Below are positions 29,502 through 38,938 of a DNA stretch of 64,000 nt, piece after piece (the stretch's first letter is position 1; each line of letters opens with the position of its first letter). The position numbers and the translations under genes were made by a program. Below the pieces are notes generated by a model that ran no database searches, had not been told where the DNA came from, and saw only the letters and a program-made list of their open reading frames with translations. Location of the stretch: NCBI RefSeq assembly GCF_046546515.1, contig NZ_JBKHKJ010000001.1, positions 62,001 through 126,000 on the forward strand, read 5' to 3'. Source of the DNA: Parasediminibacterium sp046546515. Its GTDB lineage: Bacteria; Bacteroidota; Bacteroidia; Chitinophagales; Chitinophagaceae.

Positions 29502-31406
29502 TTAATACCCATAGTCCTGTTTCAACACGCCCCCACTTGCATCTATCACCGATTGTGGCAAAGGAAGCAGCTCGCTATGGTTGGCATGGAAGCCCGAACC
29601 TAGATTTGCTTTGATTGCTGTTTGCAAAGCGGTCCCAATCCATGTTACTTTGTTCCATGGAGAAGTAGACGGTGCTTTGGCATAAAATGAATTAGCCCAA
29701 ATACCAGCATCGTCAACAGCAGTGGAAGCAGAAGAAGCAGGGTTTTGTGGCGTACCTGGCGTATAGAAATACATTGACTTAGCAAGTGGCCCCGCAGTAG
29801 CGTAAGCAGGTGGCGGCGCCATATAGGTAGTAACAGGGTTAACTGCTGAAACGGACATAGTGTTTATATTTGTTTGAGTTTGACTGATAGCCGTGCCTAA
29901 CAAACCCCACCTAATCAAGTCATATTTCCTTATCCCTTCTCCCCCAAACTCTAACGCACGTTCCCTTACAATAGCTTTAAAAAAGCCATCATGGTCAGTA
30001 GGCGTAGTACCAATAAGGCTTTTATTGCCGCCATAACCCCGAGTCCTTACTTCTTCATAAGCAGCTATGGCTGCGGCCGATGGTCCCGTGCCATTGCTTA
30101 ATTCATTATCGGCCTCGGCATACATTAACAATACATCGGAGAACCTTATCAACGGCCAATTTATACCCCAGTAGGTAATTCCAATGGGTGTTGGCTTTTT
30201 AATCCAATCTATGCGGAATTTTCCATCGTGTATGGTAGTCATTTTAATACCCACTTTTGAATAATTAGATTGCCAAGTATCATAAGGGGCTATAGTAACA
30301 TCCCTTCTTAAATCACTAGAGTCGAACAAATAAAAATAAGTAGGCAAGGGAATTAATGTGGCACTGCCTAAATAAGTGGTAGTAACGGTACCACTCTTCG
30401 CCGTATCTGAAGACAAAATAAACCTTGTGCCATTGTATTGGCCAATTTTACTGTCTGTGCTGCCATTGCCACCGCCCATGGCTACCTGAAACAAAATTTC
30501 ATTAGTAGGGTCGGGCGTGTGTGCATCTATGCCGTCTTTAAATATAGCTTTAAAGCTAGGGTTTAGCGTGTGCTGGTCGCGCCTATTTATCAAATCAGCG
30601 CATTCATCCCTGGCTATTTTATAAAAGGAAAGGGCATCTGATGGGGGTACATTTGTAAGGTCTTTGCGTAAAGAATAACCTGCACGGTACAGGGCAATCC
30701 TTGCCCTTAATGCTTTAACGGCACCTTTGGTAATCCTTTCATCGGGCTGGTCGCCAATTGACGACAATTCTGTCCTCCAAGGAACTAACGTTTCTGCCAA
30801 AGGCAAATCAACAAGCACTAAACGGTTATAAATAGAATCCCTGTTTGTTTTTGGCAGGGCAAAAGTATTGGAATGTTCCGCAGGGTCAAACTGTGCAGGC
30901 ACATCGCCCCAATTCCTTATCAATTCCAAATAAAACTGTGCCCTGAGGGTAAGTGCCTCCCCCAATAACCTTTTTAGCTCCCCTTGCTGTATGCCATTAC
31001 CCTTGGTATATAAATCCATCTTGGGAATATTGTAGATGCACAAATTGGCCCTGCCCACGCCTTCGTACAGTTGCACAAAAGGTGCATATAGTTGCAGGTT
31101 TAGGGATGTGGTATTGTAGCGTGCCATGTCTTTCCTGTCATTGTCTCCACTGCCAGAAGCACCCAGCATTTCGTCATTGTCGTAAGGGTAAACAAGGCTA
31201 ATCCTGCTGCCATAGCCATTGTCGCCCGCCAAATCGTTATAGATGCCAATAACGGCAGCCTGGGCAAATCCAACACTGCTAAAAACATCTTTCTCGCTAA
31301 TGCTGGATACTGGATCGGGGTTCAAAAATTTGTTGCACCCTATGCCTGCACATACTGCAAAGAATGCTGTTATATAAATCGTTGTTTTAAGATATTTGTT
31401 TGTCAT
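29502..31406 (-). CDS. susD: SusD/RagB-family outer-membrane glycan-binding lipoprotein
   Basis: The 634-residue protein has a lipoprotein signal with Cys24 (CAGIGC). Typical SusD features follow: NPDPVSSISEKDVFSS near the start, TPR-like helices (LLGEALTLRAQFYLELIRNWGDVP, KGAVKALRARIALYRAGYSLR), WPLIRFSDVLLMYAEADNE and FKAIVRERALEFGGEGIRKYDLIRWG. It forms the lid of a SusCD transporter and binds oligosaccharides at the cell surface. It lies 21 bp after the susC gene, in one operon. Given the divergent GH28 and CE8 genes, pectin fragments are the likely cargo. Confidence 0.93.
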   Translation of the reverse strand: MTNKYLKTTIYITAFFAVCAGIGCNKFLNPDPVSSISEKDVFSSVGFAQAAVIGIYNDLAGDNGYGSRISLVYPYDNDEMLGASGSGDNDRKDMARYNTTSLNLQLYAPFVQLYEGVGRANLCIYNIPKMDLYTKGNGIQQGELKRLLGEALTLRAQFYLELIRNWGDVPAQFDPAEHSNTFALPKTNRDSIYNRLVLVDLPLAETLVPWRTELSSIGDQPDERITKGAVKALRARIALYRAGYSLRKDLTNVPPSDALSFYKIARDECADLINRRDQHTLNPSFKAIFKDGIDAHTPDPTNEILFQVAMGGGNGSTDSKIGQYNGTRFILSSDTAKSGTVTTTYLGSATLIPLPTYFYLFDSSDLRRDVTIAPYDTWQSNYSKVGIKMTTIHDGKFRIDWIKKPTPIGITYWGINWPLIRFSDVLLMYAEADNELSNGTGPSAAAIAAYEEVRTRGYGGNKSLIGTTPTDHDGFFKAIVRERALEFGGEGIRKYDLIRWGLLGTAISQTQTNINTMSVSAVNPVTTYMAPPPAYATAGPLAKSMYFYTPGTPQNPASSASTAVDDAGIWANSFYAKAPSTSPWNKVTWIGTALQTAIKANLGSGFHANHSELLPLPQSVIDASGGVLKQDYGY

Positions 31407-31427
31407 AACTAGAAATCGTTAAAAGAA

Positions 31428-34400
31428 TTAAAATGTCAAATTCAAACCGCATATATATGCCCTGCTGCGTGGGTAAGCAGAATAGTCCACGCTAGGCGTA
31501 AGCGGTGTGGCGCGCCTAGTATTTACTTCAGGGTCGTAGCCAGAATAGCCTGTTATCACGGCTACATTGTTCACTGTTAAATAGAAACGCAGCTTGGTAA
31601 TTTTTGCGCGCCTCATCAGGCTAGCTGGCAAGGAATACCCAAATGTAATGTTGCTAATCCTAATAAAAGACCCATCTTCAACAGACCAAGAATTTGGCGA
31701 GAAGGAACTGGAACTAGAACCAACCAACGGCAGCCAGAAAGAGGCATTTTTATTAAGGGAATCCAATTGTGATGGTAATACTGACACAACCACTTGCTTG
31801 TTACTTATTTGTTGGTAAATATTGCCATTGTTGTCTGTCACCCTCCATCGGTTATTGGCTACAGCCAGCATATTAGCCCCTGGGGTATAGCCACTGGTAA
31901 ACTCAAGCCTGTTGTAATTAAAAACTTTGCTTCCGTATGAATAATTGATAAAAATGCTAGCATCAAAACCCTTGTAGCTAAACTGCTGGTTCAAGCCTCC
32001 AAAAAATTTAGGGAGGGCGTTGCCTATAATAGTCCTGTCGTTGGCATCAACCACACCATCGCCATTCAAGTCTTTATACTTGATGCTACCGGGCTGCGTG
32101 ATAGCAGAAGTAATCGAAGAATCGTTTGCAACACTTTTCTTTAAATTATATACATATGGGCCGGGGCCGCTTTTAGGCGTTACATCAAAATCACTTGCAT
32201 GGTAAAACCCATCATTTACAAAACCATACATGGAGCCAACTGATTGACCAACCTTCACCTCAAAATCAGGCAGGTTGCTTGTTCCAGCCCATCCTGAATT
32301 GAACAGGTAAGCATTTTGGGCACCTAAACTTTTAATGGTATTGCTATTGGCTGAAATATTGTAGGTTGCTGTCCAAGTAAAATTCCTTGTCCTTAGCACC
32401 GTGCCAGACAGTTGCAGTTCAACCCCCTTATTAAGGGTAACACCAATGTTTTGGTATTGGGTTTCATACCCAGAACTTTGCTGGATTGGCGTATTAATCA
32501 ATAGTTTATTCGTGGTGTTGTAATATCCATCTATGGTTATAGATAGCCTGTCTTTGAACAATGACAAATCCAAGCCAAGATCCCTTGAGGTTGTAGGCTC
32601 CCATTGCAAGTTGGGGTTTGCAGGGGAAGGCACATTGATGCCAGGCACAATCGTTTGGCTTAGTGCATAAGCTGATGCAGGGTTGGTGCTGGTATAATAA
32701 ACATCGTATTGATAAGGAGGAATACGGGAATTGCCCACGATACCGTAAGAAGCCCTCAATTTCATGTCGCTAATTGTTGATTTATACTTGTCCATAAACG
32801 ATTCCTGCGAAACACGCCAAGAAAGCGATGCCGATGGAAAAATACCCCATCTATGTGCAGGCCCGAACACGCTGGAACCATCTTTGCGCAAGCTAGCCGT
32901 GAAAACATATTTTTTGTCGAGCGTATAATTTAGCTTGCCAAAAAAAGAGCTTATCCTAAGTGGCAGTATGGACGAGGTTTGCAATGGCTGCGAATAATAT
33001 TGTGGGGTGTGAGCCAAGTTTAAATTGCCCAGTGCCTGTGCCGCAGTAATGCCAATGGGGAAATAAAAAATCTGGCTATTATTTTGTTTGTCCGTGTTCA
33101 TGTACCATTCCTCGCCAGCAAGCAATGTAATATCATTATCGTGCTTGAACCATTTGGTTTTGGTGGTGAATGTAAGCACGTTTGAGTTGTTGAATATAAC
33201 CCTATTATCGTTGCCGATGGTTACTGCTGGTTTGCCAGCACCGCTACGCTTGGCCAAATAAGTAATCGTATCATCAAAAGCATCTTGCCTCAACGTGTTG
33301 TTGTCGAAACCAAATGTAGCCCGGAAAGAAAAATGAGGATCGAAGGTATAATTCAAGTACCCACCAAGGTTATAGTTATTGGTAACATTGTTCCTATACA
33401 TAGCATTGTTCAGCAAAACAGGGTTAATGAGCGACAACCCATTACTACTGGTTGCATCCTCCAATGCTTGGTCGCTGGAGTTATCGGTTTGCCCAGCTCC
33501 CAAAAACGGCTTGTACCGGATAATTTGCCGCATAAAATTCAAGCTACTGCTACCTTGGTCCGATGTATTGGGTCCTTTCACGGCATTGTTGTTATACCGT
33601 ATGTTTACCCCAATTTTCAGCTTTTCGCTTGCTTTGTGGTCAAATTTAAAAGTAACCAGTTTCCTGTCATAGCCCGAGTTTAAAAATAAACCATCTTGTT
33701 TGTTAGCCGTAAAGCTAAGGTAATAGGTTGTTTGCGCAGTACCGCCCGATATGCTTATGTTGTGGGTTTGCTGCATGGCATTGTGCCCAAGCATCTTTTT
33801 TTGCCAATCGTAAAATGGCCTATTTTTATATGCCTGCACGGTATCCCAAGCCGAAGACCATGGAGCATAAAGGTTGATGCCCCCTTTAACAGTATCGCCT
33901 GTGTATAAAGACCGCTCGTATAGGTACAACATGAAATCATACGGCTTCATCACTTCCAATTCCTTGGGCAACTTATTGATGCCCGTGAAGAAATTGTACG
34001 AAACGTTCATTTTGCCTTGTGTGTTCTTGCCGCCTTTTGTAGTAATTACTACCACGCCATTGGCACCCCTGGCACCATATATAGAAGTAGCGGCAGCATC
34101 TTTCAACACATCTATTGTTTCAATATCCTGAGGGCCTAGTTTCGACAAGCCATCATCCACTTCTATCCCATCAATAATATATAAAGGCACATTGTCCTGC
34201 GTTACAGAACCACCACCCCTTACTTTAATAAGCATTTGTGCATTGGGGCCTCCTTCAGAGCCGGTAACTTGCACACCAGCAAGCCTGCCTGTGAGGGCTT
34301 CCTCAGCAGAGTTTACCACAACATCTTTTAATTGCTTGGCATTAACTGAGGAAACGGCACCTTGTATATCTTTCCTTCGTACAGACTGGTAGCCAATTAC

Positions 34401-34724
34401 CACCACTTCATCGGGCGTGGCACTAAAATCAAGCTCTAGTTTTACAGTTACGGTTTTGCTGACTGCAAAAGGCACTAACTTGGTTTTATAATTTACATAG
34501 CTAATTACCAAATACCCCGAATCTTTAGTAATAGGGATTTTTAATACAAAGTTTCCCTTTTCATCGGTTGACACGCCGCCTTTAGCACCTTTGAACACGA
34601 CACTAGCTTTGGGCAACGGCATGCCTTTTTCATCTAAAACAGTCCCTTTTACTTCCCGGGACTGTGCAAGCAAACTGGCAATAGACAGCATACAGCACAA
34701 GCAAAACAGCAGACCTTTTTTCAT
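31428..34724 (-). CDS. susC: SusC/RagA TonB-dependent receptor of the pectin locus
   Basis: The protein of about 1098 residues has a signal peptide (MKKGLLFCLCCMLSIASLLAQ) and a CarboxypepD_reg domain (REVKGTVLDEKGMPLPKASV). The TonB-box/plug signature DEVVVIGYQSVRRKDIQGAV and plug motifs (GGGSVTQDNVPLYIIDG, DAAATSIYGARGANGVVVITTKGG) follow, then the large barrel. I start at the ATG 34722-34724; a TTG three codons earlier is less likely. It imports oligosaccharides with the SusD encoded just downstream. Its promoter carries two perfect GCAGGATAGT repeats, the best match in the window. Confidence 0.95.
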   Translation of the reverse strand: MKKGLLFCLCCMLSIASLLAQSREVKGTVLDEKGMPLPKASVVFKGAKGGVSTDEKGNFVLKIPITKDSGYLVISYVNYKTKLVPFAVSKTVTVKLELDFSATPDEVVVIGYQSVRRKDIQGAVSSVNAKQLKDVVVNSAEEALTGRLAGVQVTGSEGGPNAQMLIKVRGGGSVTQDNVPLYIIDGIEVDDGLSKLGPQDIETIDVLKDAAATSIYGARGANGVVVITTKGGKNTQGKMNVSYNFFTGINKLPKELEVMKPYDFMLYLYERSLYTGDTVKGGINLYAPWSSAWDTVQAYKNRPFYDWQKKMLGHNAMQQTHNISISGGTAQTTYYLSFTANKQDGLFLNSGYDRKLVTFKFDHKASEKLKIGVNIRYNNNAVKGPNTSDQGSSSLNFMRQIIRYKPFLGAGQTDNSSDQALEDATSSNGLSLINPVLLNNAMYRNNVTNNYNLGGYLNYTFDPHFSFRATFGFDNNTLRQDAFDDTITYLAKRSGAGKPAVTIGNDNRVIFNNSNVLTFTTKTKWFKHDNDITLLAGEEWYMNTDKQNNSQIFYFPIGITAAQALGNLNLAHTPQYYSQPLQTSSILPLRISSFFGKLNYTLDKKYVFTASLRKDGSSVFGPAHRWGIFPSASLSWRVSQESFMDKYKSTISDMKLRASYGIVGNSRIPPYQYDVYYTSTNPASAYALSQTIVPGINVPSPANPNLQWEPTTSRDLGLDLSLFKDRLSITIDGYYNTTNKLLINTPIQQSSGYETQYQNIGVTLNKGVELQLSGTVLRTRNFTWTATYNISANSNTIKSLGAQNAYLFNSGWAGTSNLPDFEVKVGQSVGSMYGFVNDGFYHASDFDVTPKSGPGPYVYNLKKSVANDSSITSAITQPGSIKYKDLNGDGVVDANDRTIIGNALPKFFGGLNQQFSYKGFDASIFINYSYGSKVFNYNRLEFTSGYTPGANMLAVANNRWRVTDNNGNIYQQISNKQVVVSVLPSQLDSLNKNASFWLPLVGSSSSSFSPNSWSVEDGSFIRISNITFGYSLPASLMRRAKITKLRFYLTVNNVAVITGYSGYDPEVNTRRATPLTPSVDYSAYPRSRAYICGLNLTF

Positions 34725-34790
34725 ACGCAACAATCGTTTATAAATATACAGCCATATACCATACAGCCCCTACTATACCATTTCAGGGGT

Positions 34791-34835
34791 TAAAAGTACC
34801 ATGCTTTTTCCTATAACTATCCTGCACTATCCTGC
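34791..34835 (-). promoter_or_regulatory. GCAGGATAGT direct-repeat promoter of the susCD operon
   Basis: On the minus strand two perfect units GCAGGATAGT lie head to tail (34816-34835), followed by TATAGG. TACTTTTA (34791-34798) comes 24 bp after the second GGATAG. The leader would be about 65 bp. Confidence 0.7.
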
Positions 34836-34956
34836 CAACGGTATTGGTTTGACTAAAGTGAATGGTTTTACCGAAGGGGCAAAGGTGATATAAATAAAAG
34901 GCTAATTCTTTTTTTAATATGCTGGTGGGTTTACAACTGTTATTGCAATTCAGGGT

Positions 34957-35326
34957 TTCCCCCATCATGGGGGCATTTTTGGTTACTCATGGGGGCATAT
35001 TTCCCCCATATAGGATTGTCCTTTTGCAAAAGTCCCAAATCTATCCCAACTTTGTATTATATAGTCCCCTTGCTTTCGTTGGTTCAATCCTTGTGGTTGC
35101 CCTAGCCTTGGTTAGCTGCCCCCTTGGCTCATTTTAAACATACAAAAAAACGTCATTATGAACTACATCCGTACACAAAAAACACGAAGAAGCACTCACT
35201 TTTCACTCACAAATCACTCACTTTTCACTCATAAATCACGCACAAATCACTCAAAAAACACTCACTTTTCACTCACAAAACACTCACTTTAAAAAATACA
35301 AAAGCACTGTATTTCAATGAGTTACG
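34957..35326. repeat. Dispersed repeat, copy B (hairpin plus iterons)
   Basis: GGGGG-rich hairpin sequence (34957-35016, ending CCCCCATATAGGATTGT) is followed after 176 bp by nine iterons (annotated separately). The conserved tail CTGTATTTCAATGAGTTACG lies at 35307-35326. The same order occurs at 47519-47893. The left half seen in copy A is missing. The repeat sits in the divergent region between susC and the GH28 gene. Confidence 0.75.
35193..35291. repeat. Nine 11-bp iterons, array 1
   Basis: Nine units of exactly 11 bp begin CACTCAC (variants CACTCAT, CACTCAA, CACGCAC), followed by TTTT, AAAT, AAAA or similar. The total is 99 bp with no spacing errors. Unit 5 is CACGCACAAAT, as in array 2. 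The A/T runs repeat once per helical turn, which predicts bent DNA. Confidence 0.9.
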
Positions 35327-35534
35327 ATGCATTAACACCTAAAAATTAAATTTAGGGTCTCAAAAGCCAGCAAAACCAAGCAGGCAACGCCCCTGAAAAT
35401 GGGCTATTCACTTTGGATTTTGCCCCTATTAAGGTTACATTAAATGCTAGGTTGGCACTCACCAGCACCTCAAAAAAAGAATTAACCCTTTAAGGGGGTG
35501 CATAAAAGAGGCCTATCGTGCCTAATATAAGCGG

Positions 35535-35579
35535 GCAGGATAGTGCAGGATAGGCACTTTTGTTGTATAGCTACCTTTA
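35535..35579 (+). promoter_or_regulatory. GCAGGATAGT direct-repeat promoter of the GH28-CE8 operon
   Basis: GCAGGATAGTGCAGGATAGG (35535-35554) is two 10-bp units, followed 24 bp after the last GGATAG by TACCTTTA (35572-35579). It faces the GH28 gene that starts at 35686. It is the plus-strand member of the five related promoters. Confidence 0.7.
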
Positions 35580-35685
35580 CCTACGCTTTTAAATAGCTTG
35601 CACTAAGCAATAGGATATTTTTGCTTGCCAGTATTGGGCATTTTTGCCCTTGGTTTTTTATCACAAATCAATACATAAGGATCGT

Positions 35686-37317
35686 ATGAAATTAAAACAA
35701 ATTGCTTGCTGTGTGTCTATGGCTTTGGCCACGCTAACATCCACTGCACAAAAAACAAATTATTCTTGGGACAATCTACCCAAGGCAGCCAAGCCCACCT
35801 TTAAAAAAGATACTTTTAATATACTAAAATATGGTGCTGTTGCAGATGGCATTACCTTAAACACCAAAAGCATCAACGATGCCATAGACGCTTGCAGCAA
35901 AAAAGGCGGCGGAGTAGTATTAGTGCCGCAAGGTTTCTGGATGACTGGCCCCATTGTTTTTAAAAGCAATGTAAACCTGCACCTGAATGGGGCGGCATTG
36001 CTGCAATTTACCAACGACAAAAGCCAGTACCCTTTGGTAATAGGCAATTGGGAAGGCCACCCATCGCCACGCAACCAATCCCCCATTTCAGGCACCGACT
36101 TAACCAATATTGCCATTACTGGCGAAGGTATTATTGATGGCCATGGCGAGGCTTGGCGATATATAGGCAAAGACAAGCTTACCGAGCCTGAATGGAAGCA
36201 ATTGGTAGCTTCTGGCGGCATTGTAAGCGAAGACAAGAAAACATGGTACCCATCAGAAAGTTTCATGAAAGGGGCGAAGACAAAAGATGCTATCAGCATA
36301 CAGCCCGGCAAAACCTTGAAAGACTATGAGGACATGAAAGATTTTTTCCGTGCCAACATGGTCGTATTTAACAATTGCAAGAAAGTATTGCTCCAAAATA
36401 CTACTTTCCGCAATTCGCCAGCCTGGTGCCTGCATATGCTTTTGTGTGAAGATCTCACCTTGCTAAATGTAACCGTACATACGGAATGGAACGCACAAAA
36501 TGGCGATGCCATAGATGTAGAATCGTGCAAGAACGTTTTGATAGAAGGCAGTAACTTCTCTTCTGGCGATGATGGTATCTGCGTAAAATCGGGCAGGGAC
36601 GAGGACGGCCGCAAAAGGGGCATACCTACCGAGAACATGGTAGTGCACAACTGCACCGTTTACCGTGGGCATGGCGGTTTTGTAATTGGCAGCGAAATGA
36701 GCGGCGGCGCAAAAAACATTTTTGTATCGGAGTGTACTTTTATCGGCACTGATATTGGCCTTCGGTTTAAAACTACACGTGGCCGTGGCGGCATAGTGGA
36801 GAAGATTTATATCAAGAACATCAGCATGAAAGACATTTTGCACGAAGCTATCCTGTTTGATATGTACTATATGGTAAAAGCGGGGAAAAAAGAACTAAAG
36901 CCTGTTACCGAAGCAACGCCACAGTTCAAGGATTTTTATGTTTCCGACATCGTTTGCGATGGGGCTGAAAAAGCTATCATGATACGTGGGCTACCAGAAA
37001 TGAGCATCAAGGGCATCCATTTGGAAAACATGGTGCTGAAAAGCGATAAGGGTGCTGAAATAATAGAAGCGGATGACATTAGCCTGAAAAATATATCCTT
37101 GCTGAGCAAAGACACAAACCCGTCTATTTTTATCGACAATGGCAGCAACCTTAGTTTCGACAATATTAAATACACCAATAATGCTGGTTTGTTGTTCAGC
37201 ATCAATGGTGATAAATCTGCCCAAATAAAAGTAAGAAAAACAGATGTGTCAAAAGCAGCGAAGCAAGCGGAGTTTAACAATGGGGCTACGGAAAAGGCAT
37301 TGATATTATCTAATTAA
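35686..37317 (+). CDS. GH28 family polygalacturonase/exo-pectinase, secreted
   Basis: This 543-residue protein has a signal peptide (MKLKQIACCVSMALATLTSTAQ). The ATG has a good AAGGA ribosome-binding site 7 bp upstream, so I prefer it over an upstream TTG. The beta-helix carries the catalytic GDDG (D295-D296), GHG at 328-330 and RFK at 360-362. The first GH28 motif reads NGD (272-274, QNGDAIDVES) rather than NTD, and the protein is longer than typical endo-enzymes. That build is common among Bacteroidota exo-acting or rhamnogalacturonan-active members. It is followed after 13 bp by the CE8 pectinesterase gene, so both are in one operon. Confidence 0.9.
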   Translation: MKLKQIACCVSMALATLTSTAQKTNYSWDNLPKAAKPTFKKDTFNILKYGAVADGITLNTKSINDAIDACSKKGGGVVLVPQGFWMTGPIVFKSNVNLHLNGAALLQFTNDKSQYPLVIGNWEGHPSPRNQSPISGTDLTNIAITGEGIIDGHGEAWRYIGKDKLTEPEWKQLVASGGIVSEDKKTWYPSESFMKGAKTKDAISIQPGKTLKDYEDMKDFFRANMVVFNNCKKVLLQNTTFRNSPAWCLHMLLCEDLTLLNVTVHTEWNAQNGDAIDVESCKNVLIEGSNFSSGDDGICVKSGRDEDGRKRGIPTENMVVHNCTVYRGHGGFVIGSEMSGGAKNIFVSECTFIGTDIGLRFKTTRGRGGIVEKIYIKNISMKDILHEAILFDMYYMVKAGKKELKPVTEATPQFKDFYVSDIVCDGAEKAIMIRGLPEMSIKGIHLENMVLKSDKGAEIIEADDISLKNISLLSKDTNPSIFIDNGSNLSFDNIKYTNNAGLLFSINGDKSAQIKVRKTDVSKAAKQAEFNNGATEKALILSN

Positions 37318-37330
37318 TTATTGAGTTGGT

Positions 37331-38344
37331 ATGCTAAAAAGAATTGCCCTTTCATGTTGCGCTTTGGTTAGTTGCCTAGTTATTTTGAATGCACAGAAGC
37401 CTTCATTCCCAAAAGATATTACTGTGGCGACAGATGGTAGCGGCAATTACCTAACTATCCAAGAAGCCATCAACTCTGTCAGGGATTTAGGCGCTCAGCG
37501 TGTAACCATACATATCAGAAAAGGCATTTACCACGAAAAACTAATTGTACCCTCATGGAAAACAAATATTTCACTTATAGGGGATGACAAAGAAACTACC
37601 ATCATTACCAATAGCGATTATTCGGGCAAGGCTAACCTAGTAGGCAAGGATGCTTTTGGGAAAGATAAATTTACCACCTACACTTCTTATACTTTATTGG
37701 TAGAAGGGTCAGATTTTATAGCAGAAAACCTGACCATTGAAAATGCGGCAGGGGCTGTTGGCCAGGCAGTTGCCCTGCATGTGGGTGGCGACAGGTGCAT
37801 TATTAGGAATTGTAAACTATTGGGGCATCAGGACACCCTATATGCAACCAATGAAAACAGCAGGCAGCTATACCAAAACTGCTATATAGAAGGCACAACT
37901 GATTTTATATTCGGCACGGCAACGGCTGTTTTTCAGAATTGTGTTATTAAAAGTCTGGCCAATTCATTTATCACCGCAGCATCTACCACCCCAAGGCAGC
38001 GTTTTGGTTTTGTATTACTGGATTGCAAATTGATTGCAGACACCAGTGTTAAAAAAGTATTCCTCGGCCGGCCTTGGCGGCCTTATGCCAAAACCGTATA
38101 TATCCATTGCGAGCTAGGCAGCCATATTACCCCCGAAGGATGGAACCCTTGGAGGGGCGATGCCATGTTTCCCGATAAAGACAAAACTGCTTACTATGCC
38201 GAGTATGGCAATAGTGGCGAAGGTGCTGCTACCAACAACCGTGTTGCATGGGCAAAACAGCTTACCGCTTATGAGGTTAAAGAATATACCATTGCCAATA
38301 TTTTGGGTGGGGCTGATTATTGGGATGCTTTGGGTGGGAAGTAA
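37331..38344 (+). CDS. CE8 pectinesterase, secreted
   Basis: The 337-residue enzyme removes methyl esters from homogalacturonan, giving GH28 enzymes access. A signal peptide (ALVSCLVILNAQ) precedes the beta-helix. Expected CE8 residues are visible: Q145 (VGQAVAL), Q167 and D168 (GHQDTLYA), D191 (GTTDFIFGTA), R247 and W249 (LGRPWRPYA). The start lies 13 bp after the GH28 stop, so the genes are co-transcribed from the promoter at 35535-35579. Confidence 0.95.
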   Translation: MLKRIALSCCALVSCLVILNAQKPSFPKDITVATDGSGNYLTIQEAINSVRDLGAQRVTIHIRKGIYHEKLIVPSWKTNISLIGDDKETTIITNSDYSGKANLVGKDAFGKDKFTTYTSYTLLVEGSDFIAENLTIENAAGAVGQAVALHVGGDRCIIRNCKLLGHQDTLYATNENSRQLYQNCYIEGTTDFIFGTATAVFQNCVIKSLANSFITAASTTPRQRFGFVLLDCKLIADTSVKKVFLGRPWRPYAKTVYIHCELGSHITPEGWNPWRGDAMFPDKDKTAYYAEYGNSGEGAATNNRVAWAKQLTAYEVKEYTIANILGGADYWDALGGK

Positions 38345-38402
38345 GATGGGATGAAGATAGCTTTTAAAAAAATGAGCGGCCTTGTTTCGCTACCATCTTC
38401 GC

Positions 38403-38428
38403 CGATGTTGCATCTCCGACCAACATCG
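38403..38428. terminator. Hairpin CGATGTTG/CAACATCG downstream of the pectinesterase gene
   Basis: An 8-bp perfect inverted repeat lies 60 bp after the stop codon and is followed by AATAAATTT on the plus strand. It may end the GH28-CE8 transcript, but the T-run is weak. Confidence 0.4.
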
Positions 38429-38498
38429 AATAAATTTCAATCGAAGTGGCTTTGGTTGTTTTGAAAAAGTAATAACGTTAGCGGGTTATAGTAACATT

Positions 38499-38675
38499 AT
38501 GGGAATAACAAAAGAACCTTTGGATGTTGATTTTGTCGTGGATCCCAAACCGTTGACAAAAGAAGATGCACTAATGATTAGCGAATTTATTAAGGCAGAT
38601 AAAGCAAAAAGGGCTTTGCTTGACAAAAAGACTACACAAAAGCCAATCTCAAAGAAACAAAAAGTGATGGGATAA
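38499..38675 (+). CDS. Small protein of unknown function (58 residues)
   Basis: I do not recognise this protein. It begins MGITKEPLDVDFVVDPKPLT and ends in a lysine-rich tail (KKTTQKPISKKQKVMG). I start at the ATG 38499-38501 rather than an upstream frame extension. The central EDALMISEFIKADKAKRALL may form one helix. A CGTTAGC box lies 17 bp before the start, a feature shared with two other accessory genes in this window. A second small basic protein gene follows 37 bp later. Confidence 0.6.
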   Translation: MGITKEPLDVDFVVDPKPLTKEDALMISEFIKADKAKRALLDKKTTQKPISKKQKVMG

Positions 38676-38712
38676 GCTTTTTGTACTTCTTTAGTAATTG
38701 TAAATTTTGAAT

Positions 38713-38895
38713 ATGGAAGTAAAAGAAAACAATAATAATAAGGTTGTAGTTAAATCCCAGCGAAAAAAAGCAGCGGTTAAAGCTGTTGTTAACGATTATG
38801 GGCAACACCCTTTTTTTATCGAAAAAGCAGAAGCTGCCAAGGCTTTTCTCTTAAAAGTCGGGCTACCTAAAGAGTTAAAAGAAAAGAATGTGTAG
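38713..38895 (+). CDS. Small basic protein of unknown function (60 residues)
   Basis: The protein starts MEVKENNNNKVVVKSQRKKA and contains a hydrophilic lysine-rich N-terminus, then EKAEAAKAFLLKVGLPKELK. The ATG at 38713-38715 is preferred over a TTG two codons earlier. No family is recognised. It probably forms a pair with the preceding small gene. It could be an accessory or antitoxin-like protein, but nothing in the sequence proves this. Confidence 0.55.
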   Translation: MEVKENNNNKVVVKSQRKKAAVKAVVNDYGQHPFFIEKAEAAKAFLLKVGLPKELKEKNV

Positions 38896-38911
38896 TATGC
38901 TGACATAATAG

Positions 38912-38938
38912 TTATCAAATCATTATATTATTTGATAA
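38912..38938 (+). terminator. AT-rich hairpin after the small basic gene
   Basis: TTATCAAAT/ATTTGATAA forms a 9-bp stem with a 9-base AT loop, 17 bp after the stop codon. It is weak in GC, so only tentative. Confidence 0.3.

Noticed and set aside
35193..35291. CRISPR array
   Set aside because: Units are 11 bp with no spacers and no cas genes are present; these are iterons.
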